Shown: positions 1 to 9,431 of the stretch, piece after piece
Layout of the letters: every line of letters starts with the position of its first letter
Position numbering within the stretch: the stretch's first letter is position 1
DNA from: Demequina subtropica
Lineage (GTDB): Bacteria; Actinomycetota; Actinomycetes; Actinomycetales; Demequinaceae
Assembly: GCF_000971235.1 (NCBI RefSeq)
Contig: NZ_BBMB01000007.1
Span: 122,804 to 186,803 of the forward strand
Direction: 5' to 3'
Length of the DNA stretch: 64,000 nt
Made by a program: the position numbers and the translations under genes
The notes under the pieces: generated by a model
Database searches by the model: none
Seen by the model: only the letters and a program-made list of their open reading frames with translations
Told to the model about the DNA's origin: nothing

Positions 1-61
1 CGCCGCGCGCCCTGCCAGCAAGGAAAGACCCGGGACGCACCCGGGCGAAGGGGAGGGCACG

Positions 62-1354
62 ATGCCCGGAGCAGTGATCGTCGGAGCCCAGTGGGGCGAC
101 GAGGGCAAGGGCAAGGCGACCGATCTTCTCGGTTCGCGCGTCGACTACGTCGTGAAGTTCAACGGCGGCAACAACGCCGGCCACACGGTCGTCATCGGCG
201 ACCAGAAGTTCGCCCTCCACCTGCTCCCGTCCGGCATCCTCACGCCCGGCTGCACGCCCGTGATCGGCAACGGCGTGGTCATCGACCTGCGCGTGCTGTT
301 CCAGGAGCTCGACGCGCTGAACGAGCGCGGGGTCGACACCTCCGACCTGCTCGTGTCCAACGCGGCGCACCTCATCGCGCCCTACGCGCGCACGCTCGAC
401 AACGTCACCGAGCGCTTCCTGGGCAAGCGCAAGATCGGCACCACCGGCCGCGGCATCGGTCCCGCGTATGCCGACAAGATCAACCGCCTCGGCATCCGCG
501 TGGGCGACCTGTTCGACGAGACGGTACTGCGGGACAAGATCGAGGGCGCGCTGGTCGCGAAGAACCACCTGCTCGTCAAGGTCTACAACCGTCGCGCGAT
601 CACCGTCGACGAGGTCGCCGACGAGCTGCTCGCGTACCGCGACCGCCTCTCGCCGCACGTCACGGACACGTCGCTGGTGCTCAACGGCGCCCTCGACGAG
701 GGCCAGAACGTCCTGTTCGAGGGCGGCCAGGCGACGATGCTCGACGTCGACCACGGCACCTACCCGTTCGTGACGTCCTCGTCGGCGACCGCCGGCGGCG
801 CATGCACGGGCTCCGGCGTGGGCCCGACCCGCATCGACTCCGTCATCGGCATCGCGAAGGCCTACACCACCCGCGTGGGCGAGGGCCCCATGCCCACCGA
901 GCTGCTCGACAAGTGGGGCGACCGCCTCCGCGACGTGGGCCACGAGTTCGGCACCACCACGGGCCGTCCGCGCCGTTGCGGCTGGTACGACTCGGTCATC
1001 ACGCGCTACGCCTCGCGCATCAACGGCCTCACGGACATCGTGCTCACCAAGCTCGACGTGCTCACCGGCATCGAGGAGATCCCGGTGTGCGTGAGCTACG
1101 ACGTCGGCGGCGTGCGCCACCAGGACCTCCCGCTCGACCAGGCCGCGTTCGCCGCCGCCGAGCCGGTCTACGAGACCTTCCCCGGCTGGACCGAGGACAT
1201 CTCGGGCGCGCGCGAGTTCTCGGACCTTCCGCAGAACGCGCAGGACTACGTCAAGGCGGTCGAGGAGCTCTCGGGCTGCCGCATCTCGACCATCGGCGTG
1301 GGCCCCGGCCGCGACGAGATCATCCAGATCAACGATCTCCTGCACGCGCGCTGA
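62..1354 (+). CDS. purA: Adenylosuccinate synthetase
   Basis: This enzyme joins IMP and aspartate using GTP, the first committed step from IMP to AMP, in the cytosol. The 430-residue length is normal for bacterial PurA. The N-terminal GTP-binding signature QWGDEGKGK (about residues 10-18), [22 protein letters not shown] and the late [11 protein letters not shown] motif are all present. The ATG at 62 is preceded by a purine-rich GGGGAGGG ribosome binding site. A small CCCGGG hairpin (29-45) lies just upstream, and the promoter is probably before the window. Downstream is a 312-nt gap holding a repeat. Identification is secure. Confidence 0.98.
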   Translation: MPGAVIVGAQWGDEGKGKATDLLGSRVDYVVKFNGGNNAGHTVVIGDQKFALHLLPSGILTPGCTPVIGNGVVIDLRVLFQELDALNERGVDTSDLLVSNAAHLIAPYARTLDNVTERFLGKRKIGTTGRGIGPAYADKINRLGIRVGDLFDETVLRDKIEGALVAKNHLLVKVYNRRAITVDEVADELLAYRDRLSPHVTDTSLVLNGALDEGQNVLFEGGQATMLDVDHGTYPFVTSSSATAGGACTGSGVGPTRIDSVIGIAKAYTTRVGEGPMPTELLDKWGDRLRDVGHEFGTTTGRPRRCGWYDSVITRYASRINGLTDIVLTKLDVLTGIEEIPVCVSYDVGGVRHQDLPLDQAAFAAAEPVYETFPGWTEDISGAREFSDLPQNAQDYVKAVEELSGCRISTIGVGPGRDEIIQINDLLHAR

Positions 1355-1392
1355 CCCGCGACGGGCCCGCCCCGCTCCGCCCGCCCCTTCCC

Positions 1393-1495
1393 GAAGTGGT
1401 GGACCTTGGTCGGTCTCGGGTGGTCTCCGCGCCGCAGCGGTAGGTGAGTGTCGCCAGGTCCGGCCCGAGCCGACCGCCAACGACCGCTCCGCGGG
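1393..1495. repeat. Dispersed intergenic repeat, family I (copy 1)
   Basis: The gap between purA and the next gene (1355-1666) holds a sequence that begins GAAGTGGT. Over its first 61 nt it matches the sequence beginning at 58143, downstream of purM, at about 44 of 61 positions by eye. Its second half carries an inverted relative of the CCGCAGCGGTAGGTGAG segment, so it can fold. No reading frame with good codon use covers it. It looks like a degenerate REP-type element; the ends are approximate. The rest of the gap shows nothing recognisable. Confidence 0.5.
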
Positions 1496-1666
1496 GGGTT
1501 CTGGCCCGGCGCGGCGCGGGATCCATCCCGCCAGGTGAGGCCCCGGAGGCCCGCCGGAGGCTCCTCTTGCGTACCGCGCAAAACGGGCATAGCGTCACAT
1601 CCGGGACCGAGGAATCCCGGCGGGGCTTCAGAGGGGGGGCGCCGCGCATCCAGTTGAGGGGCTTCA

Positions 1667-2179
1667 ATGATGAAGAAGATTCTGGCGACCCTGTTCGCCG
1701 CCGTTCTGCTCACCACCGGCACGTCCTCCGTCGCATCGGCGGCCACGTTTCCGGTCGATACCACGGGGTACGTGGCCGAGACGGGGTGGGGTGCCGGTTG
1801 CGGCTTCACCGGCGCGAACTGGTCGATGTACTTCACGGGTACGTGCACCAAGATCATCGCCGGCAACCCGAAGAACTCCGAGAACGCCGTCGGGCTCATC
1901 GGGGTGGTCCCGGACGACCACGGCACGGTCACGATCATCGTCGACCTGGATGTCCGCAAGGCGGTCTTCACGGACCCGCTCAAGCTGCACATCCTGTATT
2001 CGGACACCGCGCCCACGGTCAAGAACCCTGCGCCCGGCAAGTTCCCGATCAACGTCGAGAAGCTGGTCGAGGGGGTCGACTACACGTTCATGGACAACTC
2101 GTGGCAGCGCGTCGAGGTCTACAACGTGCCGGTGGCGAACTACTACGCCGTGCACGCCGACCTTCTCACGGTTCCCTGA
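1667..2179 (+). CDS. Small secreted protein of unknown function
   Basis: A 170-residue protein with a clear Sec signal peptide: a basic start (MMKK), a hydrophobic core to about residue 20, and a likely cleavage after ASA near residue 26. The mature part has two cysteines (about residues 45 and 58) that could form a disulfide and is rich in beta-prone segments. I do not recognise a family. Two adjacent ATG codons (1667, 1670) are possible starts, with GAGGGG a few bases upstream as ribosome binding site. A strong hairpin terminator follows, so it is probably transcribed alone. Confidence 0.8.
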   Translation: MMKKILATLFAAVLLTTGTSSVASAATFPVDTTGYVAETGWGAGCGFTGANWSMYFTGTCTKIIAGNPKNSENAVGLIGVVPDDHGTVTIIVDLDVRKAVFTDPLKLHILYSDTAPTVKNPAPGKFPINVEKLVEGVDYTFMDNSWQRVEVYNVPVANYYAVHADLLTVP

Positions 2180-2197
2180 TCGTCGGGACCTGCGTGT

Positions 2198-2231
2198 GCG
2201 AGGGCCACGCCCGACCGGGCGTGGCCCTCGC
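2198..2231 (+). terminator. Rho-independent terminator-like hairpin
   Basis: A perfect 15-bp inverted repeat (GCGAGGGCCACGCCC, 4-nt loop, its complement) begins 19 nt after the stop of the secreted-protein gene and is followed by a modestly T-rich tract. It should end transcription of the gene at 1667-2179. Confidence 0.8.
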
Positions 2232-2253
2232 GCTCTCTTGTGGTCTACCTGCG

Positions 2254-2442
2254 GTGACGCACCGCGGCTACACGGAGGAGCTGGTCGACGAGCTGGTGGC
2301 GCGGCTCGAGGCCGACGGATGGACCCCGTCGAGCCTCGGCGGCCTCACGTGGTTCGGGGACGCCGCCTATGACTTCCGCTATGCGACGATCGCGGTCGAG
2401 GAGGACGGCGTCCGGCTGCGGATCGGGCTCATCGAAGGCTGA
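2254..2442 (+). CDS. Small hypothetical protein (about 62 aa), uncertain
   Basis: A short open frame with gene-like third-position G+C lies between the terminator at 2198-2231 and purD. The likely start is GTG 2254, giving a soluble acidic protein containing GWTPSSLGGLTWFGDAAYDF. There is no clear ribosome binding site, and the frame is open further upstream through the terminator, so the start is uncertain. It could be a remnant. No family recognised. Confidence 0.35.
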   Translation: MTHRGYTEELVDELVARLEADGWTPSSLGGLTWFGDAAYDFRYATIAVEEDGVRLRIGLIEG

Positions 2443-2470
2443 GGTGCCCGCACCGCCTAGACTCGCCTGC

Positions 2471-3768
2471 GTGATCATCCTCCTGGTCGGCACCGGCGCG
2501 CGCGAGCACGCCCTGGCCCGCGCACTGTCCCTCGACCCCGCGGTCTCCCAGCTTCACGCGGCCCCGGGGAACCCCGGCATCGCGACGCTGAGCACCGTCG
2601 ACGGCACGCCCGTCACGCTGCACGGTGTCGATGCGCTCGACCCGGTCGCCGTCGCGTCGCTTGCGGGCGCGGTCAAGGCCGACCTCGTGGTGGTCGGGCC
2701 CGAGGCGCCGCTGGTCGCGGGCGTCGCGGACGCCGTGCGCGGCACCGGCATCCCCGTCTTCGGGCCGAGCGGCAAGGCCGCCATGCTGGAGGGCTCCAAG
2801 GCCTTCGCCAAGGAGGTCATGGCCGCGGCGAACGTGCCGACGGCCGAGCCCCGCGTGTGCCGCACCTCCTCCGAGCTCGAGGACGCGCTCGACACCTTCG
2901 GCGCCCCCCACGTGGTGAAGGATGACGGCCTCGCCGCGGGCAAGGGGGTCGTGGTGACCTCCGACCGCAGGGCCGCGGTCGAGCACGGCGAGGCGATCAT
3001 CGACGCCGGCGGCGTGGTGGTGATCGAGGACTTCCTCGACGGCCCGGAGGTCAGCCTCTTCTGCCTGTGCGACGGCGAGACGGTCGTGCCCCTCCAGCCG
3101 GCGCAGGACTTCAAGCGCGCGCTCGACGCGGACCAGGGCCCCAACACGGGCGGCATGGGTGCGTACTCGCCGCTGCCGTGGGCGCCCGCGGACCTGGTCG
3201 ACGAGGTGGTCCGTGAGGTCGCTCAGCCCACCGTCGACGAGATGGCCCGGCGCGGCACGCCCTTCATCGGCGTCCTCTACTGCGGGCTCGCGCTCACGTC
3301 CAAGGGCACCCGCGTGGTCGAGTTCAACGCGCGCTTCGGCGACCCCGAGACCCAGGTGGTGCTCGCCCGTCTCGCCACCCCGCTCGCGGGCGTGCTGCTC
3401 GCGGCGGCGCAGGGCCGCCTCGCCGAGCTCCCGCCGCTCGAGTGGAGGGACGATGCCGCGGTCACCGTGGTCGTCGCCGCGCAGAACTACCCGGACACCC
3501 CGCGCAAGGGCGACCCGATCACCGGGATCGACGAGGCCGAGCAGGTCGAGACCGTGCACGTGCTCCACGCCGGCACCACGCTCGACCACCGCGGCACGCT
3601 CCTGTCGAACGGCGGCCGCGTGCTGTCGGTGACGGCGCTCGGCGACACCCTCGTGGAGGCCCGCGAGCGCGCCTACCAGGGCGTCGACCGCATCGTCCTC
3701 CCCGGAAGCCACCACCGCCGAGACATCGCCGCGCGCGCCGCCGCCGGCGAGGACCTTCTGGAGGCCTG

Positions 3769-3769
<1 letters not shown>
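2471..3769 (+). CDS. purD: Phosphoribosylamine-glycine ligase
   Basis: GARS is an ATP-grasp enzyme that makes glycinamide ribonucleotide from phosphoribosylamine and glycine, step 2 of purine synthesis. The 432-residue protein starts [16 protein letters not shown]. It shows the ATP-grasp signatures [11 protein letters not shown], the [10 protein letters not shown] loop and the metal-binding [13 protein letters not shown] chose GTG 2471 because a TAGACT -10 box (2458-2463) ends 7 nt before it, so the message is probably leaderless; the frame remains open further upstream but lacks homology. Its stop overlaps the purC start. Confidence 0.96.
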
Positions 3770-4665
<896 letters not shown>

Positions 4666-4721
4666 CGGCGCAGCCCGGCGCACCGACCCAACGAAACGGC
4701 GATGGGACGCGTCCTACCAGC

Positions 4722-5189
4722 ATGGGACGCATGCCGATGGTGGCCATGGTGGCGCTGCTGGGAGCCCTGGTGCTCGGGACCGTGCTGAGCGCGTGCGCTG
4801 CGCCCGGTTCGACGGTGACCGGCCCGACCGGCTACGACGACCGGATCGACCTGGGCGTCCCGGGGGAGGTCGTGGAGACGGTCACGGGCGTCGAGGGCTA
4901 CCCGGCGTGCCACAACGAGCCGATCACCTACGACGGCACCACCTGGTACCCGTTCCTCCCCGAGAACCTCGCGGACTTCCCCGAGGTCGGGCCGCATCCC
5001 ACGACGGGCGGCGGCCTGGGCGGCGGGACGATGCGCATCGTCCTCCCCGCGGTCGCGGAGCCCGGACCGGGCGACGACGTGGGCACCCTCACGGTGTTCG
5101 AGGGCGGCTTCGCCTACTGGATCTCCGACTCGCGCGACCTCGACGCGTGGCTCACGGACCAGGAGCTCACCTACCCCTGGATCTGCTGA
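4722..5189 (+). CDS. Putative lipoprotein, unknown function
   Basis: A 155-residue protein with a lipoprotein signal: a hydrophobic stretch ending in the lipobox LSAC, so the mature protein should begin at Cys about 26 and be anchored to the outer face of the membrane. The mature domain has two more cysteines, one near the middle (YPACHNE) and one as the final residue. No family recognised. The gene contains a perfect 18-bp palindrome of the GGACGATGCG motif at 5026-5043. The start at 4722 is chosen for the signal peptide. Confidence 0.75.
   Translation: MGRMPMVAMVALLGALVLGTVLSACAAPGSTVTGPTGYDDRIDLGVPGEVVETVTGVEGYPACHNEPITYDGTTWYPFLPENLADFPEVGPHPTTGGGLGGGTMRIVLPAVAEPGPGDDVGTLTVFEGGFAYWISDSRDLDAWLTDQELTYPWIC
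5026..5043. repeat. Perfect palindrome of the GGACGATGCG motif
   Basis: GGACGATGCGCATCGTCC is its own reverse complement. It is two copies of the window-wide 10-mer GGACGATGCG overlapping head to head, inside the lipoprotein coding sequence (it encodes Thr-Met-Arg-Ile-Val). Confidence 0.85.
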
Positions 5190-5191
5190 CC

Positions 5192-5899
5192 CTACGCGTG
5201 GCTCTCGGTCTGGAGCTCGCGCTTCTGCACCACGGCGACGGACGGCACGCCCCAGCCACGCTTGAGCGACAGGGTGCGCAGCGCGAGGATCACCAGCAGC
5301 GGGACCCAGAACACCAGCTCGGCCGGTGCGCCCGCGGCCCACAGGGCCCATGAGGTGAAGGCTCCGCCCAGCGCCGCGGTCGCGTAGAGCTGGCCGTTCC
5401 AGAACACCTCCGGCACCTGCGCCGCGAACAGGTCACGCAGGATGCCGCCGCCGACCCCGTTCGCGACGCCCACGATCATCGCCGCGACCGGGCTCGCGCC
5501 CACATCGAGCGCGATGCCGGTGCCGATCACCACGAAGATGGCGAGCCCCGCGGCATCCGAGTACTCGACGATGCGGTGCCTGGCGAGCGCTCCCAGGTCC
5601 CGCCGCCGCGCGAACGGCGCGATGGCGAGCGCGGTCGCGATCGCGACCATCACCAGCGCGGGGTTCTCGATCCAGAAGACGTCCTGGCGCAGCAGGAGGT
5701 CGCGCATCGTCCCTCCGCCTACGGCGACGAGGCTCGCGAGGACCACGGCGCCTACGAGGTCCATGCGACGCCGGCTGGCCGCGACGGCACCCGAGATCGC
5801 GAACGCGACGGTGCCCAGGTACTCGAGCGCGATCCGCAGGGTGCCGAGGGCATGGGTGAGGATCACGTCGGGATCGACGGCGGTGGTGAGCGCGTGCAT
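5192..5899 (-). CDS. UPF0126/TRIC-type membrane protein
   Basis: A 235-residue polytopic protein with two similar halves: GAVAASRRRMDLVGAVVLA..VGGGTMRDLL and, later, DVGASPVAAMIVGVANGVGGGILRDL. This internal duplication with glycine-rich GGG(T/I)xRDL turns marks the UPF0126 family (YadS/YicG, TRIC fold), implicated in small-molecule or cation passage; the substrate here is unknown. About six to seven membrane helices are visible. ATG at 5899 is preceded by GGAGG; a longer frame to 5989 would add a non-homologous arginine-rich tail and run into the divergent gene. The C-terminus ends 2 nt from the convergent lipoprotein gene. Confidence 0.85.
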   Translation of the reverse strand: MHALTTAVDPDVILTHALGTLRIALEYLGTVAFAISGAVAASRRRMDLVGAVVLASLVAVGGGTMRDLLLRQDVFWIENPALVMVAIATALAIAPFARRRDLGALARHRIVEYSDAAGLAIFVVIGTGIALDVGASPVAAMIVGVANGVGGGILRDLFAAQVPEVFWNGQLYATAALGGAFTSWALWAAGAPAELVFWVPLLVILALRTLSLKRGWGVPSVAVVQKRELQTESHA

Positions 5900-5987
5900 G
5901 GGAGCCTCCGTTCGGGCGACCCTCAAGGGTACGGGAGCCCTGGTACCTTGGGCGCGCACTGGAGGCGTGGACACCGAGGGGGAACGC

Positions 5988-6443
5988 ATGCGACGTCGGG
6001 CGATGGCCGTGGTCGGAGGGCTGGCCGTGGCGGCCTCGATGAGCGGCTGCGCGCTGCTCGGTGCGGAGGCGGTGGAAGACCTCGAGCTCGCGGTGGGCGA
6101 GTGCGTCGACGAGTCGTCGCTGTCGGAGTCCGACGAGGAGGAGCAGCAGGTGGGGAGCCTCCCGCGCGTGGAGTGCGCCGAGGAGCACGACGCCGAGGTC
6201 TACTACGTCGAGGACCTCACGGACTCGTCGCTCCCCGACGACGTCGCGGACCGCGCCGACCAGATCTGCTACGAGGAGTACGCCGGCTACCTGGGGATCG
6301 AATTCGAGGACTCGCGCTACTACTACGTGTCGCTGTACCCGAGCCCGTCCACGTGGGCCTACGGCGACCGTCAGGTCGCATGCATGCTCGTGGGCGAGGT
6401 GGGCGAGCGGCTCACGGGCTCCCTCAAGGGGGCCGCCGCGTAG
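5988..6443 (+). CDS. Lipoprotein with septum-formation-like domain
   Basis: A 151-residue protein with a short signal peptide ending in MSGC (lipobox). The mature part follows the pattern of the actinobacterial Septum_form domain: VGECVD near the start, VECAEEHDAEVYYVED, a second cysteine in QICYEEY, then GDRQVACMLVGE. The four mature cysteines suggest two disulfides. The domain name comes from association with septation; a direct role is not shown here. A TACCTT -10 box near 5944 gives a short leader with GGGGGAACGC before the ATG. It is divergent from the UPF0126 gene. Confidence 0.75.
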   Translation: MRRRAMAVVGGLAVAASMSGCALLGAEAVEDLELAVGECVDESSLSESDEEEQQVGSLPRVECAEEHDAEVYYVEDLTDSSLPDDVADRADQICYEEYAGYLGIEFEDSRYYYVSLYPSPSTWAYGDRQVACMLVGEVGERLTGSLKGAAA

Positions 6444-6483
6444 CGCGCCTCGGACGGGCACGTCCGCCGGTAGACTGCGGCCC

Positions 6484-6792
6484 ATGGCCACGATCCTCGT
6501 CCACGTCATGCCCAAGCCTGAGATCCTCGACCCGCAGGGCAAGGCCGTCGGTGCCGCCCTCCCGCGTCTGGGCTTCGAGGGCATCTCGCAGGTCCGCCAG
6601 GGCAAGCGCTTCGAGATCACCGTCGACGGTGAGGTCACCGACGAGGTGCTCGCGAACGTCCGCACGGCGGCGGAGACTCTGCTGAGCAACCCCGTGATCG
6701 AGGACGTCGTCCAGGTCAAGGTGGTCCGTGAGGGCGGCTGCGGCTGCGGCGGTCACGGGCATGGCAAGGCCGAGAAGGACCTGCTCGCGTGA
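6484..6792 (+). CDS. purS: FGAM synthase subunit PurS
   Basis: PurS is the small bridging subunit of the three-part formylglycinamidine ribonucleotide synthase PurSQL; its partners here are purQ (adjacent) and purL (32.9 kb). The core [21 protein letters not shown] and the rest to about residue 82 match the family. At 102 residues it is longer than the usual 80 or so because of a C-terminal tail with [10 protein letters not shown], which looks able to bind metal. TAGACT (6471-6476) ends 7 nt before the ATG, so the transcript is probably leaderless. Its stop overlaps the purQ start by 4 nt. Confidence 0.95.
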   Translation: MATILVHVMPKPEILDPQGKAVGAALPRLGFEGISQVRQGKRFEITVDGEVTDEVLANVRTAAETLLSNPVIEDVVQVKVVREGGCGCGGHGHGKAEKDLLA

Positions 6793-7493
6793 CCGCGCGC
6801 ATCGGCGTCGTCACCTTCCCGGGGACGCTCGACGACCGTGACGCCTCCCGCGCGGTGCGCCTCGCCGGTGCCGAGGCGGTGGAGCTGTTCCACGCGGACG
6901 CCGACCTCAAGGACGTCGACGCCGTGGTGCTGCCCGGCGGCTTCTCCTACGGCGACTACCTCCGCGCCGGCGCGATCGCGCGCTTCGCGCCCATCATGGA
7001 GAAGGTGGTCGACGCCGCGAACGGCGGCATGCCGGTGCTGGGCATCTGCAACGGCTTCCAGGTGCTGACCGAGGTCCACCTGCTGCCCGGCTCGATGATC
7101 AAGAACGAGCACCTGCACTTCATCTGCCGCGACCAGACGCTGCGCGTCGAGAACGCGGAGACCTCCTGGACCACCGAGTACCAGGACGGCGAGGAGATCG
7201 TCATCCCGCTGAAGAACCAGGACGGCCAGTACGTCGCTGACGACTACACGCTCGACCAGCTCGAGGCCGAGGGTCGCGTCGCGTTCCGCTACGTCGGCTG
7301 GAACCCCAACGGCTCGCGCCGCGACATCGCCGGCATCACCAACGAGCGCGGCAACGTGGTGGGCCTCATGCCGCACCCCGAGCACGCGGTCGAGGCGGGC
7401 TTCGGCCCGGACTCGCGTGAGGCGGGTCGCATGGGCACGGACGGCCTGGCATTCTTCACGAGCGCGATCAAGGGCCTGCTCGCCACCGCATAG
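6789..7493 (+). CDS. purQ: FGAM synthase subunit PurQ (glutaminase)
   Basis: PurQ is the class I glutamine amidotransferase that releases ammonia for PurL. The 234-residue protein has the nucleophile elbow GICNGFQVL (Cys about 84), the oxyanion region [14 protein letters not shown], and the catalytic His/Glu pair in MPHPEHAVE near residue 198. It begins with GTG at 6789, overlapping the purS stop (GTGA), so the two are translationally coupled. Confidence 0.97.
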   Translation: MTARIGVVTFPGTLDDRDASRAVRLAGAEAVELFHADADLKDVDAVVLPGGFSYGDYLRAGAIARFAPIMEKVVDAANGGMPVLGICNGFQVLTEVHLLPGSMIKNEHLHFICRDQTLRVENAETSWTTEYQDGEEIVIPLKNQDGQYVADDYTLDQLEAEGRVAFRYVGWNPNGSRRDIAGITNERGNVVGLMPHPEHAVEAGFGPDSREAGRMGTDGLAFFTSAIKGLLATA

Positions 7494-7550
7494 CCGCGCC
7501 CTGCCTCCTGCGGGGAACGCATCGCTGCTTGTGCTGGGAGAGGGAGGACG

Positions 7551-8216
7551 ATGCAGCGCACCCAGGTGATCTCGGCCCTCGCCGATGCGGTCGCGCGGGC
7601 CGCATCGTCCCTCACCCATCCTGTGCGCGTGGGGCTCGACGGCGCGGACGGCGCCGGCAAGACCACGATGCGCCTCGCGCTCGCGGTCCAGCTGAGGCTG
7701 CGCGGCGCGGAGGTGATCGAGGCGAGCCTCGACGACTTCCATCACGCGCGCGAGCGCCGCTACCGTCAAGGACGGGACAGCTGGCGCGGCTACACGGACG
7801 ACGCCTTCGACCTCGCGCGGGTGCGGAGCGACCTGCTCGACCCGCTCGGGCCGCGCGGGGACCTCAGGTTCCGCACCCGGTCGCGCGAACTCGCCACCGA
7901 CACCGCGCTCGACGACCCGTGGCTGACGGCTCGCCCCGACGCGATCCTGCTGGTCGACGGGGTCATGCTCCAGCGCCCCGAGCTCGCGGGGGCGTTCGAC
8001 CGCATGATCTTCCTCGACGCCTCCGAGCGCGAACGGTATCGGCGCCTGGCCCTGCGAGACGGCGCCGACCCCGAGCCCGAGGCGCCCTCGAATGTGCGGT
8101 ACACCCTCGCGCATCGTCACTACCGGGCGTTCTGCCGTCCGGACGAGCGCGCCGACGTCCTCGTGGACCACGAGGACGTGCACGGCCCGGTCATCCTGAG
8201 AGGAGCCCCCGCATGA
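7551..8216 (+). CDS. Uridine kinase-like P-loop NTPase
   Basis: A 221-residue protein with Walker A GADGAGKTT (about residues 30-38), an SLDDFHHARERRYRQG segment like the substrate loop of uridine kinases, and a Walker B-like ILLVDGVML. This arrangement matches the uridine kinase/phosphoribulokinase superfamily members common in actinobacteria whose substrate is unproven. AGGGAGG precedes the ATG. The stop overlaps the next gene by 4 nt, so the two are probably cotranscribed. Confidence 0.8.
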   Translation: MQRTQVISALADAVARAASSLTHPVRVGLDGADGAGKTTMRLALAVQLRLRGAEVIEASLDDFHHARERRYRQGRDSWRGYTDDAFDLARVRSDLLDPLGPRGDLRFRTRSRELATDTALDDPWLTARPDAILLVDGVMLQRPELAGAFDRMIFLDASERERYRRLALRDGADPEPEAPSNVRYTLAHRHYRAFCRPDERADVLVDHEDVHGPVILRGAPA

Positions 8217-8515
8217 TCCGCGAGTCCGTGGTGCTTCGCGTCCACCCCGGGCGCGAGGCCGAGTACGAGGCGGCCTTCCGCGCGGCGTCGTCGATCATCG
8301 CGCGCCAGCCCGGGTACTCCGCCCACACGTTGCACCGCGGGATCGAGGATGCCTCGACGTACCTGCTCACGGTCGAGTGGGAGAGCGTCGAGGCGCATGA
8401 GACCGGCTTCCGCGGGTCCGTCGACTACCAGGAGTGGCGCCGCCTGCTGCACCCCTTCTACGTCGAGCTGCCGCCGGTGCCGCACTACCGTGAGGTCGAT
8501 CTCACGCGAGGGTGA
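8213..8515 (+). CDS. Antibiotic biosynthesis monooxygenase (ABM)-like protein
   Basis: A 100-residue dimeric ferredoxin-like fold protein: VVLRVHPGREAEYEAAFRAA at the start, YLLTVEWESVEAHETGFRGS in the middle. Small ABM proteins include quinone monooxygenases and also proteins with no known activity, so function stays open. ATG 8213 overlaps the kinase stop (ATGA), with GAGAGGAG upstream. Confidence 0.75.
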   Translation: MIRESVVLRVHPGREAEYEAAFRAASSIIARQPGYSAHTLHRGIEDASTYLLTVEWESVEAHETGFRGSVDYQEWRRLLHPFYVELPPVPHYREVDLTRG

Positions 8516-8548
8516 GCCGGCGGGCACGGTTCTCCATCACGGCGCGAG

Positions 8549-8899
8549 TCAGGCACCCGCCGGCACGGGGCTGCGGTCGCGGCTCCGCAACAGCACCACG
8601 CCGCCAGCGCACAGCGCGAGCGCGAGTGTCATCGCGTTGCCGAGGTACGCGAACCCGGTCGGCGTGACGGTCGCGACGAGCGCTGCGCCGGCTGCCCAGC
8701 CCCACCGCGCGTGCCTGACGAGCGCGATCGCGGCCGCCGAGCACGCGAGCCCGATGGTGAGACAGGCGCCGACGAGGAGCCGCGCGCCCGCATCGGCCTC
8801 GCCCCATGCGTCGAGCGTGAACCAGGACCCGGCGACCGCCAGCGCGGCCGTGGCGAGCACGGCCAGCACCATCGACGAACGCGCGAGCGAGGCGGTCAT
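8549..8899 (-). CDS. Small integral membrane protein
   Basis: A 116-residue protein with four predicted membrane helices separated by short charged loops (DAWGEADAGAR, RHARWGW) and a basic C-terminal tail. No family recognised. It is convergent with the ABM gene. The 47-nt gap to the next minus-strand gene carries one ACGATGCG motif (8917-8924). Confidence 0.65.
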   Translation of the reverse strand: MTASLARSSMVLAVLATAALAVAGSWFTLDAWGEADAGARLLVGACLTIGLACSAAAIALVRHARWGWAAGAALVATVTPTGFAYLGNAMTLALALCAGGVVLLRSRDRSPVPAGA

Positions 8900-8946
8900 G
8901 CGCGCGAGGCTACTCGCGCATCGTGCCCGCTACAAGACGCTCGGCG

Positions 8947-9249
8947 CTACGGTCGGACCGGGTCCGCGGCATCATGACCGACGACGGTCGCCCACGGCAG
9001 GACGCGCCACGCGGTCGCGACCCTGTTCACCACATAGGGGTCGGCGGCGGCATGAGCCGAGGCGAGCGCGATCGGGTCCTCGCCCGTGAAGATCATGAGC
9101 CCCGTGAACGGGCCGTCGCCCGCGGCGCCGCCCAGGATCATCTCTCCGCGGTCGACAGCCGCCCAGGCGTAGGAGAGATGCTCGGCGCGATACGGCAGGC
9201 GCGCGGTGAGGTGGTCGTCGCGGAACGTGTACTCGAGAACGGCGTGCAT
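8947..9249 (-). CDS. YciI-like protein
   Basis: A 100-residue protein of the YCII-related fold: LPYRAEHLSYAWAAVDRGE, GGAAGDGPFTGLMIF, then SAHAAADPYVVNRVATAW. The conserved His in the AEHL segment and the ADPYV motif fit. YciI proteins have a dimeric ferredoxin-like fold with proposed but mostly unproven catalytic roles. Confidence 0.8.
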   Translation of the reverse strand: MHAVLEYTFRDDHLTARLPYRAEHLSYAWAAVDRGEMILGGAAGDGPFTGLMIFTGEDPIALASAHAAADPYVVNRVATAWRVLPWATVVGHDAADPVRP

Positions 9250-9303
9250 GCGCGGCTCCTCGTCGGTGAGCCTCCCCCGCGATCGACTCTACGCGCGCGC
9301 CAT

Positions 9304-9368
9304 GCGCCCTGGCGGGACATGGATGCCGTTCTAGGCCCGGATCCTGCACTCATGTCCCGCCAGGGCGC
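9304..9368. repeat. Palindromic intergenic element, family IV (copy 1)
   Basis: A perfect 18-bp inverted repeat (GCGCCCTGGCGGGACATG and its complement) surrounds a 29-nt loop containing GGATCC. A second element with the same TGGCGGGACAT..TGCCG..GGATCC layout lies at 39773-39825. It sits downstream of the luciferase-like gene and upstream of the yciI gene, both minus strand, and could also end transcription. Confidence 0.8.
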
Positions 9369-9431
9369 GGGCGCGGCGCGGGCGCGGGCCGGGGCGCGTG
9401 AGTGGGAGCGGGCGGGAGCGGACGCGGGCCG

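Noticed and set aside
1444..2253. A plus-strand frame running through the 1667-2179 gene
   Set aside because: It overlaps a gene with a clear signal peptide and runs through a perfect terminator hairpin; only the part after 2254 was kept, with low confidence.
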